DNA from: Burkholderia seminalis DSM 23518
Lineage (GTDB): Bacteria > Pseudomonadota > Gammaproteobacteria > Burkholderiales > Burkholderiaceae
Reading direction: 5' to 3'
Assembly (NCBI RefSeq): GCF_902832885.1
Contig: NZ_CADFDK010000001.1
Coordinates: forward strand, 62,001 to 126,000
DNA: 64,000 bases
Made by a program: the position numbers and the translations under genes. Each line of letters opens with the position of its first letter. Position 1 is the first letter of the stretch. This document shows positions 53,491 through 64,000 of the stretch, one piece after another. The notes beneath the pieces are model-generated. The model did not search any database. It saw only the letters and a program-made list of their open reading frames with translations, and was not told the DNA's origin.

Positions 53491-53847
53491 TTACCACCAC
53501 CAGCCCGGGTAGCCGTAGCCGATACCCGTTCCCCAGCGATTTCCCCATCCGCCGTAATACCCGCCGTAGACCGTCACGGGGGGCGGCGAGTAGTACGCCC
53601 ATGCGCGCGCGGCGGCCTCGGCTGCGATCGCGCTGTTCTGTTCGCGCAGGACCTGCTGGTCGATTTCGTCGTAGCGCTTGCGTTCGGCGCTCGACAGCGC
53701 GGGCGGGCGGCCGTTCGACGCGCCCGGCTCGGGCAGGCGGCTCAGGATCGTGGAAGTTGGCGGCGGCATCGCGCAGCCGGCGAGCGCGAGCGTGCCGGCG
53801 GCGACGCTCGTCAGGATGAGGGGGCGAAACGGGCGGAGGCGATTCAT
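53491..53847 (-). CDS. Putative small lipoprotein, Tyr/Gly-rich C-terminus
   Basis: 118 residues from ATG 53847, preceded by AGGAGAAA. Signal with lipobox LALAGC (Cys about 24). The middle is charged and helix-prone (SAERKRYDEIDQQVLREQNSAIAAEAAARAW), and the C-terminus is a run of Tyr/Gly/Trp/Pro (VYGGYYGGWGN, GYGYPGWWW). Pattern fits an outer-membrane-anchored lipoprotein, but no function is recognised. It is downstream of hslO on the same strand with a 134-base gap. Confidence 0.75.
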   Translation of the reverse strand: MNRLRPFRPLILTSVAAGTLALAGCAMPPPTSTILSRLPEPGASNGRPPALSSAERKRYDEIDQQVLREQNSAIAAEAAARAWAYYSPPPVTVYGGYYGGWGNRWGTGIGYGYPGWWW

Positions 53848-53981
53848 GTGTTTCTCCTGCAGCGCGCCGACGGCGGGAAGCGGTGTGCGCCGAAGGCCGG
53901 GCCTCCGGCGCCAGAACCGTGCGTGCGGCGCTCGTGCGTCATTATGCGCCCGTGCCCGGGTGGCGGGCACGGGCGCGCCGC

Positions 53982-54932
53982 TCAGTGACGCTGGTCGGTT
54001 GCCGGCGCGATGCCGGTCTCGACGCCGGGCGCCGCGAACAGCTGCGCGACGTCGACGGGATCGAATTCGTAGCGCTGGTTGCAGAACTCGCAGTGGATCT
54101 CGACGTGGCCGCGCTCGACGATCACGCTGTCGACTTCCTCGCGGCCGAGCATGCGCAGCATCGCGCCGACCTTCTCGCGCGAGCACGAGCACTGGAAGCG
54201 CGTGCCGGCCGGCTCGAAGTGCTGCACGTTTTCCTGCCAGAACAGCCGGCGGAACACGACTTCCGGTTCGACCTCGAGCAGCTCCTTCGCGGACAGCGTA
54301 CCGCCGAGCGTACAGACGCGCTCCCACGTGTCGATATCGGTTTCGGCGTTGCGCGGCACGATGCCGCCGTCGCCCGGCAGCTTCTGCAGCAGCATGCCGA
54401 CCGCGCGGTCGCGATCGGCCGCGAGCCACAGCCGCGTGTCGAGCTGCTCCGAGTGATGCATGTAGTGCTCGAGTACCTGCGACACCGATTCGAGCGGGCC
54501 GTCGACGCCGTTCAGCGGCACGATGCCCTGGTACGGCTGCTGGCCCGGCAGCTTGTCGGCCGGATCGAGCGTGATCACGCAACGGCCGTGGCCGCTCGCG
54601 TTGACGAGCGACGCGAAGCTCGTGTCGTCGCCGATCGTCTGCGCCGCGTCGCCGGCGAATTTCGCGGTAGCCCGCATCGACAGATCCGAGCCGCACTGGA
54701 CGACCAGCATCTGGACCGGCCCGTCGCCGAAGATCTGCATGATCAGGGTGCCGTGAAATTTCAGGTTCGCGGACAGCAGCGCGCACGCGGCCATCATCTC
54801 GCCGAGCACCGTGCGCACCGGGGCGGGGTAGTCGCGGCGGGCGAGCACTTCCTGCCACGTATTGCGCAGCGAAACGATCTCGCCGCGCACGGGCGCCGCA
54901 TTGAACATGAATTTCTGTAACTGGTCGCTCAC
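53982..54932 (-). CDS. hslO: Redox-regulated chaperone Hsp33
   Basis: Holdase activated by oxidation, protecting against bleach or peroxide. 316 residues from GTG 54932 (VSDQLQKFMFNA), chosen because AAGGAAGAAGA lies just upstream; the frame is open to 55007 without family sequence. The zinc-binding cysteines are intact: CSCSREK near residue 240 and CEFCNQRYEFD near residue 273. Slightly longer than E. coli HslO (292). Precedes the lipoprotein gene and follows the gamma-carbonic anhydrase gene. Confidence 0.95.
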   Translation of the reverse strand: MSDQLQKFMFNAAPVRGEIVSLRNTWQEVLARRDYPAPVRTVLGEMMAACALLSANLKFHGTLIMQIFGDGPVQMLVVQCGSDLSMRATAKFAGDAAQTIGDDTSFASLVNASGHGRCVITLDPADKLPGQQPYQGIVPLNGVDGPLESVSQVLEHYMHHSEQLDTRLWLAADRDRAVGMLLQKLPGDGGIVPRNAETDIDTWERVCTLGGTLSAKELLEVEPEVVFRRLFWQENVQHFEPAGTRFQCSCSREKVGAMLRMLGREEVDSVIVERGHVEIHCEFCNQRYEFDPVDVAQLFAAPGVETGIAPATDQRH

Positions 54933-54957
54933 TCTTCTTCCTTGAAATCCGCGCGAA

Positions 54958-55482
54958 TCACCCGATCCGCACGAGTTGCTCCTTGAAATGCGCGCGCCGC
55001 TCGACATACGTCTTCGCGTTCGCGCGCAGCCGCGCGATGTCTTCCGCCGACAGCTCGCGCACGACTTTCGCCGGCGCGCCGAGAATCAGCGAGTTGTCCG
55101 GGAACGTCTTGCCTTCCGTCACGACCGCGCCGGCACCCACCAGACAGTTGCGGCCGATGACCGCTCCATTCAAGACCACCGCCTGGATCCCGATCAGCGA
55201 ACCTTCGCCGATCGTGCAGCCGTGCAGCATCGCCTGGTGCCCGATCGTCACGTTTTCGGCAATCGTCAGCGGAAAGCCCGGGTCCGTATGCAGGACCGCC
55301 CCTTCCTGGACGTTGCTGCCCGCACCGACGGCGATGGTCTCGTTGTCGCCGCGAATCGTCGCGCCGAACCACACGCTCGAATTCTCCTCGAGCACGACCT
55401 TGCCGATGATGGCCGCCGTATCGGCGACGAACACGCTTTCGTGGATCGTCGGGGCCGTCTCGCCCAGCTTGTAGATCGTCAC
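54958..55482 (-). CDS. Gamma-carbonic anhydrase family protein (hexapeptide repeat)
   Basis: 174 residues. Left-handed beta-helix made of hexapeptide repeats (AAIIGKVVLEENSSVWFGATIRGD start the ladder). Zinc-ligand histidines are kept: one in AVLHTDPG, two in TIGHQAMLHGC. YrdA/PaaY-like. The conserved catalytic Glu pair of Cam-type enzymes is not evident, so hydratase activity is unproven. Stop to start spacing with hslO is 25 bases, same strand. Confidence 0.9.
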   Translation of the reverse strand: MTIYKLGETAPTIHESVFVADTAAIIGKVVLEENSSVWFGATIRGDNETIAVGAGSNVQEGAVLHTDPGFPLTIAENVTIGHQAMLHGCTIGEGSLIGIQAVVLNGAVIGRNCLVGAGAVVTEGKTFPDNSLILGAPAKVVRELSAEDIARLRANAKTYVERRAHFKEQLVRIG

Positions 55483-55625
55483 GGAGTCTCCTTGTCTCTT
55501 CGATGAGGGGCGCCGGTAAAATGGCGCGTCCGGTTTGCCCGGCGCGTGGCGCCGCGGAACAAACGCATATTGTAAACCGTCGCGTGCAGGTGCTCCCGCG
55601 ACGCGTACGCAAGGTGTCCCCGTTT

Positions 55626-56483
55626 ATGAGCATGGAGTCTTCTTCTTCCGGCATCGCGCCGGCCTGCGTGCGCCGCGTGGCGCTCGATGCGCTGTGCCTG
55701 TCCGAACCGGCGGCGAAGGCAGCCCGGGTCCGCGCGCTGCACGATGCGCTGCGGGCGGGGCAGGCCACGATCGCACCGTCGCTCGCGTTGCCTGAACCCG
55801 ACGATCTGCCTGGACGTCCGGCCCGCCCGCCGCTCGTCGAGCCGCGCCAGCTCCAACGACGCAGCACGCGTTCGCCCGAAGGGCGCGCGGTGCTGCTGCA
55901 CGCGCTCGCCCATATCGAATTCAACGCGATCAACCTGGCGCTCGACGCGGTCTGGCGCTTCGCGGGCCAGCCGGATGCGTTCTACGCGGACTGGCTGAAG
56001 GTGGCGGCCGAGGAGGCCTATCACTTCACGCTGCTGTCCGACCGGCTGGCGGCATTCGGGCATGCGTACGGCGATTTTCCGGCGCACAACGGACTGTGGG
56101 AGATGTGCGAGCGGACCAAGGGCGACGTGCTGGCGCGCATGGCGCTCGTGCCGCGCACGCTCGAGGCGCGCGGGCTCGATGCCTCGCCGCCGATCCGGGC
56201 GCGGCTCGTGCAGGCGGGCGACGACGCGTCGGCCGCGATCCTCGACGTGATCCTGCGCGACGAGATCGGCCATGTCGCGATCGGCAACCGCTGGTTCCGG
56301 CATCTGTGCGATGCAGCCGGCCGCGATCCGGTGCCGACCTACCGGCAGCTTGCCGGGCAATACCATGCGCCGCGGCTGCGCGGCCCGTTCAATGTCGACG
56401 CGCGGCGCGATGCCGGCTTCGAGCAGGCCGAACTCGACGAACTGACCGCGCAGGACGCCGCGGACGCACACGCGGCACGTTAG
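55626..56483 (+). CDS. Ferritin-like DUF455 family protein
   Basis: 285 residues from ATG 55626 (MSMESSSSG); the frame is open to 55503 without family sequence. Ferritin-like diiron helices: ALAHIEFNAINLALD, AAEEAYHFTLLSDRL and LRDEIGHVAIGNRW each give an Glu and His pair (EX2H-like), the signature of this family (COG2833). Some relatives are tRNA-modifying MiaE-type oxygenases, but this member has not been assigned. Divergent from the gamma-carbonic anhydrase gene. Confidence 0.85.
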   Translation: MSMESSSSGIAPACVRRVALDALCLSEPAAKAARVRALHDALRAGQATIAPSLALPEPDDLPGRPARPPLVEPRQLQRRSTRSPEGRAVLLHALAHIEFNAINLALDAVWRFAGQPDAFYADWLKVAAEEAYHFTLLSDRLAAFGHAYGDFPAHNGLWEMCERTKGDVLARMALVPRTLEARGLDASPPIRARLVQAGDDASAAILDVILRDEIGHVAIGNRWFRHLCDAAGRDPVPTYRQLAGQYHAPRLRGPFNVDARRDAGFEQAELDELTAQDAADAHAAR

Positions 56484-56623
56484 CCGACCCGCGCGCCCGG
56501 CCGGCGGTGCGAGCCGGCGGCCGCTCGAATGCCGCCGCCGCTAGAGCGCGGCCTCGATTGCGGGCCGCCGGAACGGAAGCGCCGCCGCTATAATCGAACG
56601 ACCATTCTTTTTTGACGGCTACC

Positions 56624-57514
56624 ATGAGTGCCTCGAGTTCTGTTTCCGATTTCGTCACGGTGCGCGGCGTCCGGCTGCATGTGCGGCGCTGGGGCCGGCC
56701 CGATGCGCCGACGCTGTTCATGCTGCACGGCTGGATGGACGTCGCGGCGTCGTTCCAGTTCGTCGTCGATGCGCTCGCGGGCGACTGGCAGGTGATCGCG
56801 CCCGATGCGCGCGGCTTCGGGCTGTCCGACTGGCCGGTCGCCCGGCAGGGCGGCGGCCACTACTGGTTCCACGAATACCTGGGCGATCTCGATGCGCTCG
56901 TCGACCACTATGCGCCGGGCGGCGAAGTCAACCTGGTCGGCCACAGCATGGGTGCGAACGTCGTGTGCCTGTACGCCGGCGCTCGGCCGGAACGCGTGCG
57001 GTGCGTGGTCGACCTCGAAGGCTTCGGGCTCGCGCCCGCGCGTGCCGAACAGGCGCCGCGCCGGTTGCGCGGCTGGCTGGACGAGCTGCGCGAGCCGCCC
57101 GCGTTGCGGCCCTACGCGTCCCTCGACGACGTGGCGGCGCGCCTGATCAAGACCAATCCGCGGCTCGCCCCGCGCCGGGCCGCATTCCTCGCCGAGCATT
57201 GGTCGACGCGCGGCGACGACGGTCTCTACCACCTGTTGGCCGACCCGGCGCACAAGATGCCGGGCCCGCTGCTGTACCGGCTCGACGAGGTGATGGCCAC
57301 GTGGAAGCAGGTGCGCGCGAAGGTGCTGCACGTCGAAGCCGTCAACTCGCCGACGCTCGCGCACATCGCCGGCGACATCCCGCTGCCCGAGTTCAAGGCG
57401 CGCTTCGCCGCGTTCCCCGACTGGCGCGAAAAGCTCGTCGAGGACGCCGGTCACATGGTGCATCACGACCAGCCCGAGCAGGTCGCGGCGCTGATCGAGG
57501 CGTTCTGCGCGTAG
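56624..57514 (+). CDS. Alpha/beta hydrolase
   Basis: 296 residues from ATG 56624. Oxyanion region MLHGWMDVAASF (about 35-46), nucleophile elbow GHSMGANV (Ser about 109), and catalytic His in EDAGHMVHHDQPEQV near the C-terminus. Layout is typical of epoxide-hydrolase-like or esterase members, but the substrate cannot be told. A TTG in frame 12 bases earlier is possible. Downstream of the DUF455 gene with a 140-base gap. Confidence 0.88.
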   Translation: MSASSSVSDFVTVRGVRLHVRRWGRPDAPTLFMLHGWMDVAASFQFVVDALAGDWQVIAPDARGFGLSDWPVARQGGGHYWFHEYLGDLDALVDHYAPGGEVNLVGHSMGANVVCLYAGARPERVRCVVDLEGFGLAPARAEQAPRRLRGWLDELREPPALRPYASLDDVAARLIKTNPRLAPRRAAFLAEHWSTRGDDGLYHLLADPAHKMPGPLLYRLDEVMATWKQVRAKVLHVEAVNSPTLAHIAGDIPLPEFKARFAAFPDWREKLVEDAGHMVHHDQPEQVAALIEAFCA

Positions 57515-57596
57515 GCGCGCGACGCCGGCGGCAGGGCAGGCGGGCGGCGCAATTGCCGCGTTGCAGTAGAATGAAGCCTTACCTGCCATACCGACA

Positions 57597-58427
57597 ATGA
57601 ACGCCGATCTCCACTGCCATTCCAATGTTTCCGACGGGTTGCTGTCGCCTGCCGACGTCGCGCGCCGCGCACATGCGGGCGGCGTGACCCTGTGGGCGCT
57701 GACCGACCACGATGAAATCGGCGGCCAGGCAGCGGCACGCAGCGAGGCGGAAGCGCTCGGCATGCGCTACCTGAGCGGTGTCGAGATTTCGGTCACGTGG
57801 GCGTCGCGCACCGTGCACATCGTCGGCCTGAACATCGATCCCGCGAACCCGGCGCTGGTCGACGGCCTGTACCGTACGCGCCACGGTCGTGCGGCCCGCG
57901 CGGTGGCGATCGGCGAGCAGCTTGCGACGCTCGGCATTCCCGGTGCATACGACGGCGCGCTGAAGTACGTGTCGAATCCCGACCTGATCTCGCGTACGCA
58001 TTTCGCGCGCTTTCTCGTCGAGAACGGCCACGCCGAATCGACGTCCGACGTGTTCGACCGCCTGCTCGGCGACGGCAAGCCCGGCTTCGTCCCGCATCGC
58101 TGGGCATCGCTGTCCGACGCGGTCGGCTGGATCCGTACGGCGGGCGGCGAAGCCGTGGTCGCGCATCCGGGCCGCTACCGGTACACGCCCGTCGAATTCG
58201 ACGCCTTCTTCGGCGAGTTCATCGATCTGGGCGGCCGCGCGATCGAAGTCATCACGGGCAGCCATACGCCCGACCAGTACCGCGAATACGCGGACGTCGC
58301 GCGTCGCTTCGGCTTCGAAGTGTCGCGCGGCTCCGATTTCCATGCGCCGGGCGAGGGCCGCGTCGAGCTCGGCAGCCTGCCGCCGTTGCCGTCCGACCTC
58401 ACGCCGGTCTGGGAGCGCTGGCTCTGA
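57597..58427 (+). CDS. PHP-domain phosphatase (YciV/TrpH type)
   Basis: 276 residues. PHP metal motifs: NADLHCHSNVSDG at the N-terminus, ALTDHDEIGG, then GSDFHAPGEGR near the C-terminus. E. coli YciV is a nucleoside 3',5'-bisphosphate phosphatase/5'-exoribonuclease (RNase AM); this gene is next to a yciO homologue as in E. coli, supporting the subtype. The next start is 70 bases downstream. Confidence 0.9.
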   Translation: MNADLHCHSNVSDGLLSPADVARRAHAGGVTLWALTDHDEIGGQAAARSEAEALGMRYLSGVEISVTWASRTVHIVGLNIDPANPALVDGLYRTRHGRAARAVAIGEQLATLGIPGAYDGALKYVSNPDLISRTHFARFLVENGHAESTSDVFDRLLGDGKPGFVPHRWASLSDAVGWIRTAGGEAVVAHPGRYRYTPVEFDAFFGEFIDLGGRAIEVITGSHTPDQYREYADVARRFGFEVSRGSDFHAPGEGRVELGSLPPLPSDLTPVWERWL

Positions 58428-58496
58428 CGCCGGGCGGCCGAGCGCCGCCCGTGCCGCCGCCGTGCGTTGCCGATTCATCCCCCTTTACGTACCCCC

Positions 58497-59129
58497 ATGT
58501 CCCAGTTCTTCAGGATTCATCCGGATAATCCGCAGCCGCGCCTGATCAAGCAGGCCGTGGAGATCATCAGCAAGGGCGGCGTGATCGCGATGCCGACCGA
58601 TTCGAGCTATGCGCTCGCGTGCCATCTCGACGACAAGGATGCGGTCGAGCGCGTGCGCCGGATTCGCGGCCTCGACGAGAAGCAGCACCTGTCGCTGCTC
58701 GTGCGCGACCTGTCGGAGCTGGCCAACTTCGCGATGGTCGACAACCGCCAGTACCGGCAGATCAAGTCGGTGACGCCGGGCCCGTACGTGTTCATCCTGC
58801 AGGCGACCAAGGAAGTGCCGCGCCGGCTGTCGCATCCGTCGCGCAAGACGATCGGGCTGCGCGTGCCCGACCACGCGATCACGCTCGCGCTGCTGGAGTC
58901 GCTCGGCCAGCCGCTGCTCGGCACGACGCTGATCCTGCCGCCGGACGACGAGCCGCTCAACGATCCCGAGGAAATCCGCACGCGGCTCGAGAAACAGGTC
59001 GACCTCGTGATCGACGGCGGCGCCTGCCCGCGCGAACCGTCGACGGTGATCGACCTGACCGGCGACGCGCCGGAGCTCGTGCGTGCGGGGCGCGGCGCGC
59101 TGGAACCGTTCGGCCTCTCGGCCGCCTGA
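58497..59129 (+). CDS. Sua5/YciO/YrdC family protein (YciO type)
   Basis: 210 residues from ATG 58497 (MSQFFRIHPDN). YrdC-fold motifs: GGVIAMPTDSSYALACHLDD, RIRGLDEKQHLSLLV, PGPYVFILQATKEVPRR. This short form is the YciO group, distinct from the TsaC/Sua5 proteins that make threonylcarbamoyl-AMP for tRNA t6A; whether it is active in that pathway is uncertain. In series with the PHP phosphatase and the site-2 protease. Confidence 0.88.
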   Translation: MSQFFRIHPDNPQPRLIKQAVEIISKGGVIAMPTDSSYALACHLDDKDAVERVRRIRGLDEKQHLSLLVRDLSELANFAMVDNRQYRQIKSVTPGPYVFILQATKEVPRRLSHPSRKTIGLRVPDHAITLALLESLGQPLLGTTLILPPDDEPLNDPEEIRTRLEKQVDLVIDGGACPREPSTVIDLTGDAPELVRAGRGALEPFGLSAA

Positions 59130-59176
59130 GCGGGTCGTTCAATTTTGCGCGAACGCGCTTGTTACAATAACGCGAT

Positions 59177-59839
59177 ATGGATGCTTCCCTGATACAGACC
59201 ATCGCCGTCTACGCGCTGCCCGTGATCTTCGCGATCACGCTGCACGAGGCCGCGCACGGCTACGCCGCCCGCCTGCTCGGCGACAACACCGCCTACGTGA
59301 TGGGGCGCGTGTCGTTCAACCCGATGCGCCACATCGATCCGCTCGGCACGATCGCGATCCCGCTCGTGATGTACTTCGTGACGGGCGGCGCGTTCCTGTT
59401 CGGCTATGCGAAGCCGGTGCCGGTTTCGTTCGGCAATCTGCGCAATCCGCGCTGGGGCAGCCTGTGGGTATCGCTCGCGGGTCCGGCCTGCAACTTCGTG
59501 CAGGCGCTGGTCTGGGGCCTGCTGACCCTCGTGCTGCCCGCCGTCGGCATCGACGAGCCGTTCTTCACGCGGATGGCGTTCGCCGGCGTCAGCGCGAACC
59601 TCGTGCTCGGCGTGCTGAACCTGTTTCCGCTGCCGCCGCTCGACGGCGGCCGTATCCTGGCGGCGCTGCTGCCGCCGAAGCAATCGATCGCGCTGTCGCG
59701 CATCGAGCCGTACGGTTTCATCATCGTCCTCGCGCTGGTCGCGACGGGCGTGCTGACGAACTTCTGGCTGCGCCCGCTCGTCAACGTCGGTTATGCCGTC
59801 CTGAGCGCCATCCTGTCCCCATTCGCCTCGCTTTTCTAA
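59177..59839 (+). CDS. Site-2 protease family membrane metallopeptidase
   Basis: 220 residues. HEAAH in the first helix (about 18-28, FAITLHEAAHGYAA) gives the zinc site, and LPPLDGGRILAALL is the third-ligand region. About five to six membrane helices. Rhomboid-like YwhC group with no PDZ domain, unlike RseP. Substrate unknown. trpS starts eight bases downstream, so the two are co-transcribed. Confidence 0.9.
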   Translation: MDASLIQTIAVYALPVIFAITLHEAAHGYAARLLGDNTAYVMGRVSFNPMRHIDPLGTIAIPLVMYFVTGGAFLFGYAKPVPVSFGNLRNPRWGSLWVSLAGPACNFVQALVWGLLTLVLPAVGIDEPFFTRMAFAGVSANLVLGVLNLFPLPPLDGGRILAALLPPKQSIALSRIEPYGFIIVLALVATGVLTNFWLRPLVNVGYAVLSAILSPFASLF

Positions 59840-59847
59840 CGACAATC

Positions 59848-61050
<1,203 letters not shown>

Positions 61051-61058
61051 TCCGGCGC

Positions 61059-61661
61059 ATGAGCGAATCCGTCATCGCCGCCGCAGGCGGCCACGTCGCC
61101 CAGGCCGAGCCGTCGCGCTGGGTCGCGCAATGGTCGCGGCTCGTGCCGGCCGGCGGCGCGGTGCTCGACGTCGCCGCGGGCGGCGGGCGCCATGCGCGCT
61201 GGTTCGCGTCGCGCGGGCATCCGGTCGTCGCGCTCGACCGCGATCCGGCCGCGCTGGCCGCGTTGCGGGCGATTCCCGGCGTCGATGCCCGTGCGGCCGA
61301 TCTCGAAGGCGCGCCGTGGCCGCTGCCGGCCGGCGAGCGGTTTTCGGCCGTGCTCGTCACTAACTACCTGCATCGTCCGCTCTGGCCCCATCTGCTCGAT
61401 GCGGTGGCGCCGGGCGGCGTGCTGATCTACGAAACCTTCGCGCAAGGAAACGAAACGGTCGGCAAACCGTCCAACCCCGCGTTCCTGCTCGCCCCGGGCG
61501 AGTTGCTGGACGCCGTGCACGGCCACCTGCGGGTGGTTGCGTACGAGGACGGTTTCGTCGCCGCGCCGCGCGAGGCGTTCGTCCAGCGTCTCAGCGCGGT
61601 GCGCGAGGGCGCGACCCCGAAGGCGGGGGCGGGAATTCCACGTTACGAACTGCCCGGCTAA
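61059..61661 (+). CDS. Class I SAM-dependent methyltransferase
   Basis: 200 residues from ATG 61059. SAM-binding motif [17 protein letters not shown] (about 32-47), followed by LDRDP with the acidic ribose contact (about 54-58). The remainder is short and without an obvious recognition domain. Related to TehB-like methyltransferases. Same strand as trpS and dapA, nine bases after trpS, so in the same transcript. Substrate unknown. Confidence 0.88.
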   Translation: MSESVIAAAGGHVAQAEPSRWVAQWSRLVPAGGAVLDVAAGGGRHARWFASRGHPVVALDRDPAALAALRAIPGVDARAADLEGAPWPLPAGERFSAVLVTNYLHRPLWPHLLDAVAPGGVLIYETFAQGNETVGKPSNPAFLLAPGELLDAVHGHLRVVAYEDGFVAAPREAFVQRLSAVREGATPKAGAGIPRYELPG

Positions 61662-61707
61662 TCCGCTACAATCTCAACGTTTACCGGTACACATTCAATC
61701 GCGTTTC

Positions 61708-62610
<903 letters not shown>

Positions 62611-62616
62611 TGCCGA

Positions 62617-62639
62617 GGCGGCCGCGTCCTGCGGCCGCC
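62617..62639. repeat. 9-bp perfect hairpin in the dapA-bamC gap
   Basis: GGCGGCCGC (62617-62625) pairs with GCGGCCGCC (62631-62639) over a 5-nt loop, seven bases past the dapA stop. No T tract. It may stabilise dapA mRNA or partly end transcription before bamC. Confidence 0.45.
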
Positions 62640-62721
62640 GGCTCGACCCCTGATCAACCCGCACCGGCCGGCTCCGTCCGGCGCCGCTCCTGACGAGCGT
62701 TCTAGCAAGACGAAGGATTTC

Positions 62722-63867
62722 ATGAAACGTTTCGCCATTTCCTCTCGCGCCATCCAGCTGTCGGTGGTGGCGCTGGCGCTGGGCGCGCTCGCTGGCTGCG
62801 ATACGCTGAACGATTACCTGGCCCCCGACCGGGTCAACTACAAGAACACCGGGTCGGCGCCGCCGCTGGCCGTGCCGAGCGACCTGAAGCCGGTGCCGAC
62901 GACGCAGCAGTTCGTTGCGCCGCCGAGCAACGCCGGGCTCGGCACGCTGCCGCCGCGGGTCACGACGCAGGCCGGCAACGCGACCGACGGCATGCCGAGC
63001 GCGCAGGATCCGCTCGGCATGCACATCGAGCGCGACGGCGATCGCCGCTGGCTCGTCGTCGATGGCCGCACGCCGGAGCAGCTGTGGCCGATCCTGAAGG
63101 AGTTCTGGCAGGAGAACGGCTTCTCGCTGAAGACCGACGCGCCGTCGACCGGCATCATGGCCACCGACTGGGCCGAAAACCGCGCGAACATTCCGGACGA
63201 CTGGTTCCGCCGCACGATCGGCAAGGTCATCGATTTCGCGTATTCGTCGGGCACGCGCGACCGTTTCCGCACGCTCGTGAACCGTACGTCGGACGGCAAC
63301 ACCGACATCTCGATCACGCACAGCGCGATGGAGGAAATGATGGTCGGCCCGCAGGGCGGCACGTCGTCGCGCTGGGAAGAGCGTCCGCGCAACCCGGTGC
63401 TCGAAGCCGTGTTCCTGTCGAAGCTGATGCAGAAGTTCGGCCTGACCGACGCCCAGGCGAAGCAGCTGCTGACCGATGCGCGCCCCGCGACGGCGCCGGC
63501 GCAGGTCAGCGACACGAGCAGCGGCGCGGCGACGCTGCAACTGGCCGAGTCGTTCGATCGCGCGTGGCTGCGCGTGGGCCTGGCGCTCGACCGCACCAAC
63601 TTCACGGTCGACAATCGCGACCGCGAGAAGGGCGTGTACACCGTGCGCTATGCGAATTCGATGGAAGAGCTCAAGCGTGACGGCCTGTTCGGCAAGCTGT
63701 TCTACGGTGGCCCGTCGGCGGCGAAGCCGGGCAAGGAATATCTCGTCAACGTGCGCGCGCAGGGCGCCGGCGGCACGCAGGTCGCGGTGGTCGGTGCGAA
63801 CGGCCAGATCGACAACTCGTCGGACGCGCAGCGGATCATCTCGCTGCTGCACGCTCAGCTGAACTGA
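62722..63867 (+). CDS. bamC: Outer membrane assembly lipoprotein BamC
   Basis: Component of the beta-barrel assembly machine. 381 residues. Signal with lipobox LGALAGC (Cys about 25), then the unstructured N-terminal strand DTLNDYLAPDRVNYKN that in E. coli binds BamD, then two helix-grip domains (about 95-215 and 265-380; GDRRWLVVDGRTPEQLWP, AWLRVGLALDRTNFTVDNRD). AAGGATT upstream. dapA-bamC is the E. coli order as well. Confidence 0.94.
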   Translation: MKRFAISSRAIQLSVVALALGALAGCDTLNDYLAPDRVNYKNTGSAPPLAVPSDLKPVPTTQQFVAPPSNAGLGTLPPRVTTQAGNATDGMPSAQDPLGMHIERDGDRRWLVVDGRTPEQLWPILKEFWQENGFSLKTDAPSTGIMATDWAENRANIPDDWFRRTIGKVIDFAYSSGTRDRFRTLVNRTSDGNTDISITHSAMEEMMVGPQGGTSSRWEERPRNPVLEAVFLSKLMQKFGLTDAQAKQLLTDARPATAPAQVSDTSSGAATLQLAESFDRAWLRVGLALDRTNFTVDNRDREKGVYTVRYANSMEELKRDGLFGKLFYGGPSAAKPGKEYLVNVRAQGAGGTQVAVVGANGQIDNSSDAQRIISLLHAQLN

Positions 63868-63871
63868 GCGC

Positions 63872-64000
63872 GTGCGATTCGCCAGCCTCGGAAGCGGCAG
63901 CGAAGGCAATGCGCTGGTCGTCGAGGCCTCGAGCGGCACGACGACCACCCGCGTGCTGCTCGACTGCGGCTTTTCCGCCAAGGAGGTCGAGCGCCGGCTC
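63872..64000 (+). CDS. Metallo-beta-lactamase-fold hydrolase (start only, 3' end outside window)
   Basis: An open frame begins at GTG 63872, four bases after the bamC stop, and runs 43 codons to the window end without stop: V/M-RFASLGSGSEGNALVVEAS, then RVLLDCGFSAKEVERRL. This opening is characteristic of VicX/YycJ-type MBL proteins (SLGSGSxGN and LLDCG). The HXHXDH zinc motif would lie just beyond the window. Probably co-transcribed with bamC. Confidence 0.8.
   Translation, partial: MRFASLGSGSEGNALVVEASSGTTTTRVLLDCGFSAKEVERRL

Overview
The window is ordinary chromosomal DNA of a high-GC betaproteobacterium, almost certainly a Burkholderia of the B. cepacia complex or a close relative. This is judged from protein wording, gene order and strong G/C third-position bias; no database search was possible. 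I see no prophage, insertion sequence, CRISPR array or integron. Coding density is high, and the many long antisense frames are GC-driven shadows of real genes.

Layout. 1-3.8 kb: end of glnA followed by the nitrogen two-component pair glnL-glnG. 3.9-11.3 kb: a prolyl oligopeptidase, xth, an initiator tRNA with its own promoter and terminator, a YgeA-type racemase, LexA-controlled dinB, and oligopeptidase A. 11.6-22.6 kb: folD, a PAS sensor kinase with a FixJ-type regulator, then divergently the pyruvate dehydrogenase genes aceE, aceF and lpdA. 22.8-28.8 kb: phasin, a PBP7-like peptidase, an IclR regulator divergent from two lactate-oxidation-type Fe-S genes (lutA, lutB; no lutC), and a small membrane-anchored protein. 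28.9-35.4 kb: a low-molecular-weight phosphatase and the full Isc operon (iscR, iscS, iscU, iscA, hscB, hscA, fdx, iscX) behind two tandem IscR-like sites. 35.5-42.3 kb: a glycine-zipper protein, lysS, prfB with its programmed +1 frameshift, recJ and a conserved unknown, all on the minus strand. 42.4-48.8 kb: lolC-lolD, a TatD nuclease, comEC and a hydrolase. 49.0-53.4 kb: pyrG-kdsA-eno-ftsB. 53.5-56.5 kb: a lipoprotein, hslO, a gamma-carbonic anhydrase and a DUF455 protein. 56.6-64 kb: hydrolase, PHP phosphatase, YciO protein, site-2 protease, trpS, methyltransferase, dapA, bamC and the start of a metallo-beta-lactamase-fold hydrolase cut by the window end.

The window is mostly housekeeping: nitrogen assimilation, pyruvate oxidation, Fe-S assembly, translation, envelope lipoprotein transport and lysine/KDO synthesis. 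I found no convincing new system. The observations most worth checking are: a seven-G run that puts the sensor kinase and its response regulator in one uninterrupted frame although the neighbouring frame would end in a neat ATGA overlap; a 15-bp perfect inverted repeat inside the aceF-lpdA gap; paired 12-mers bracketing the phasin promoter; a group of palindromes between iclR and lutA; and a lutAB pair lacking lutC.
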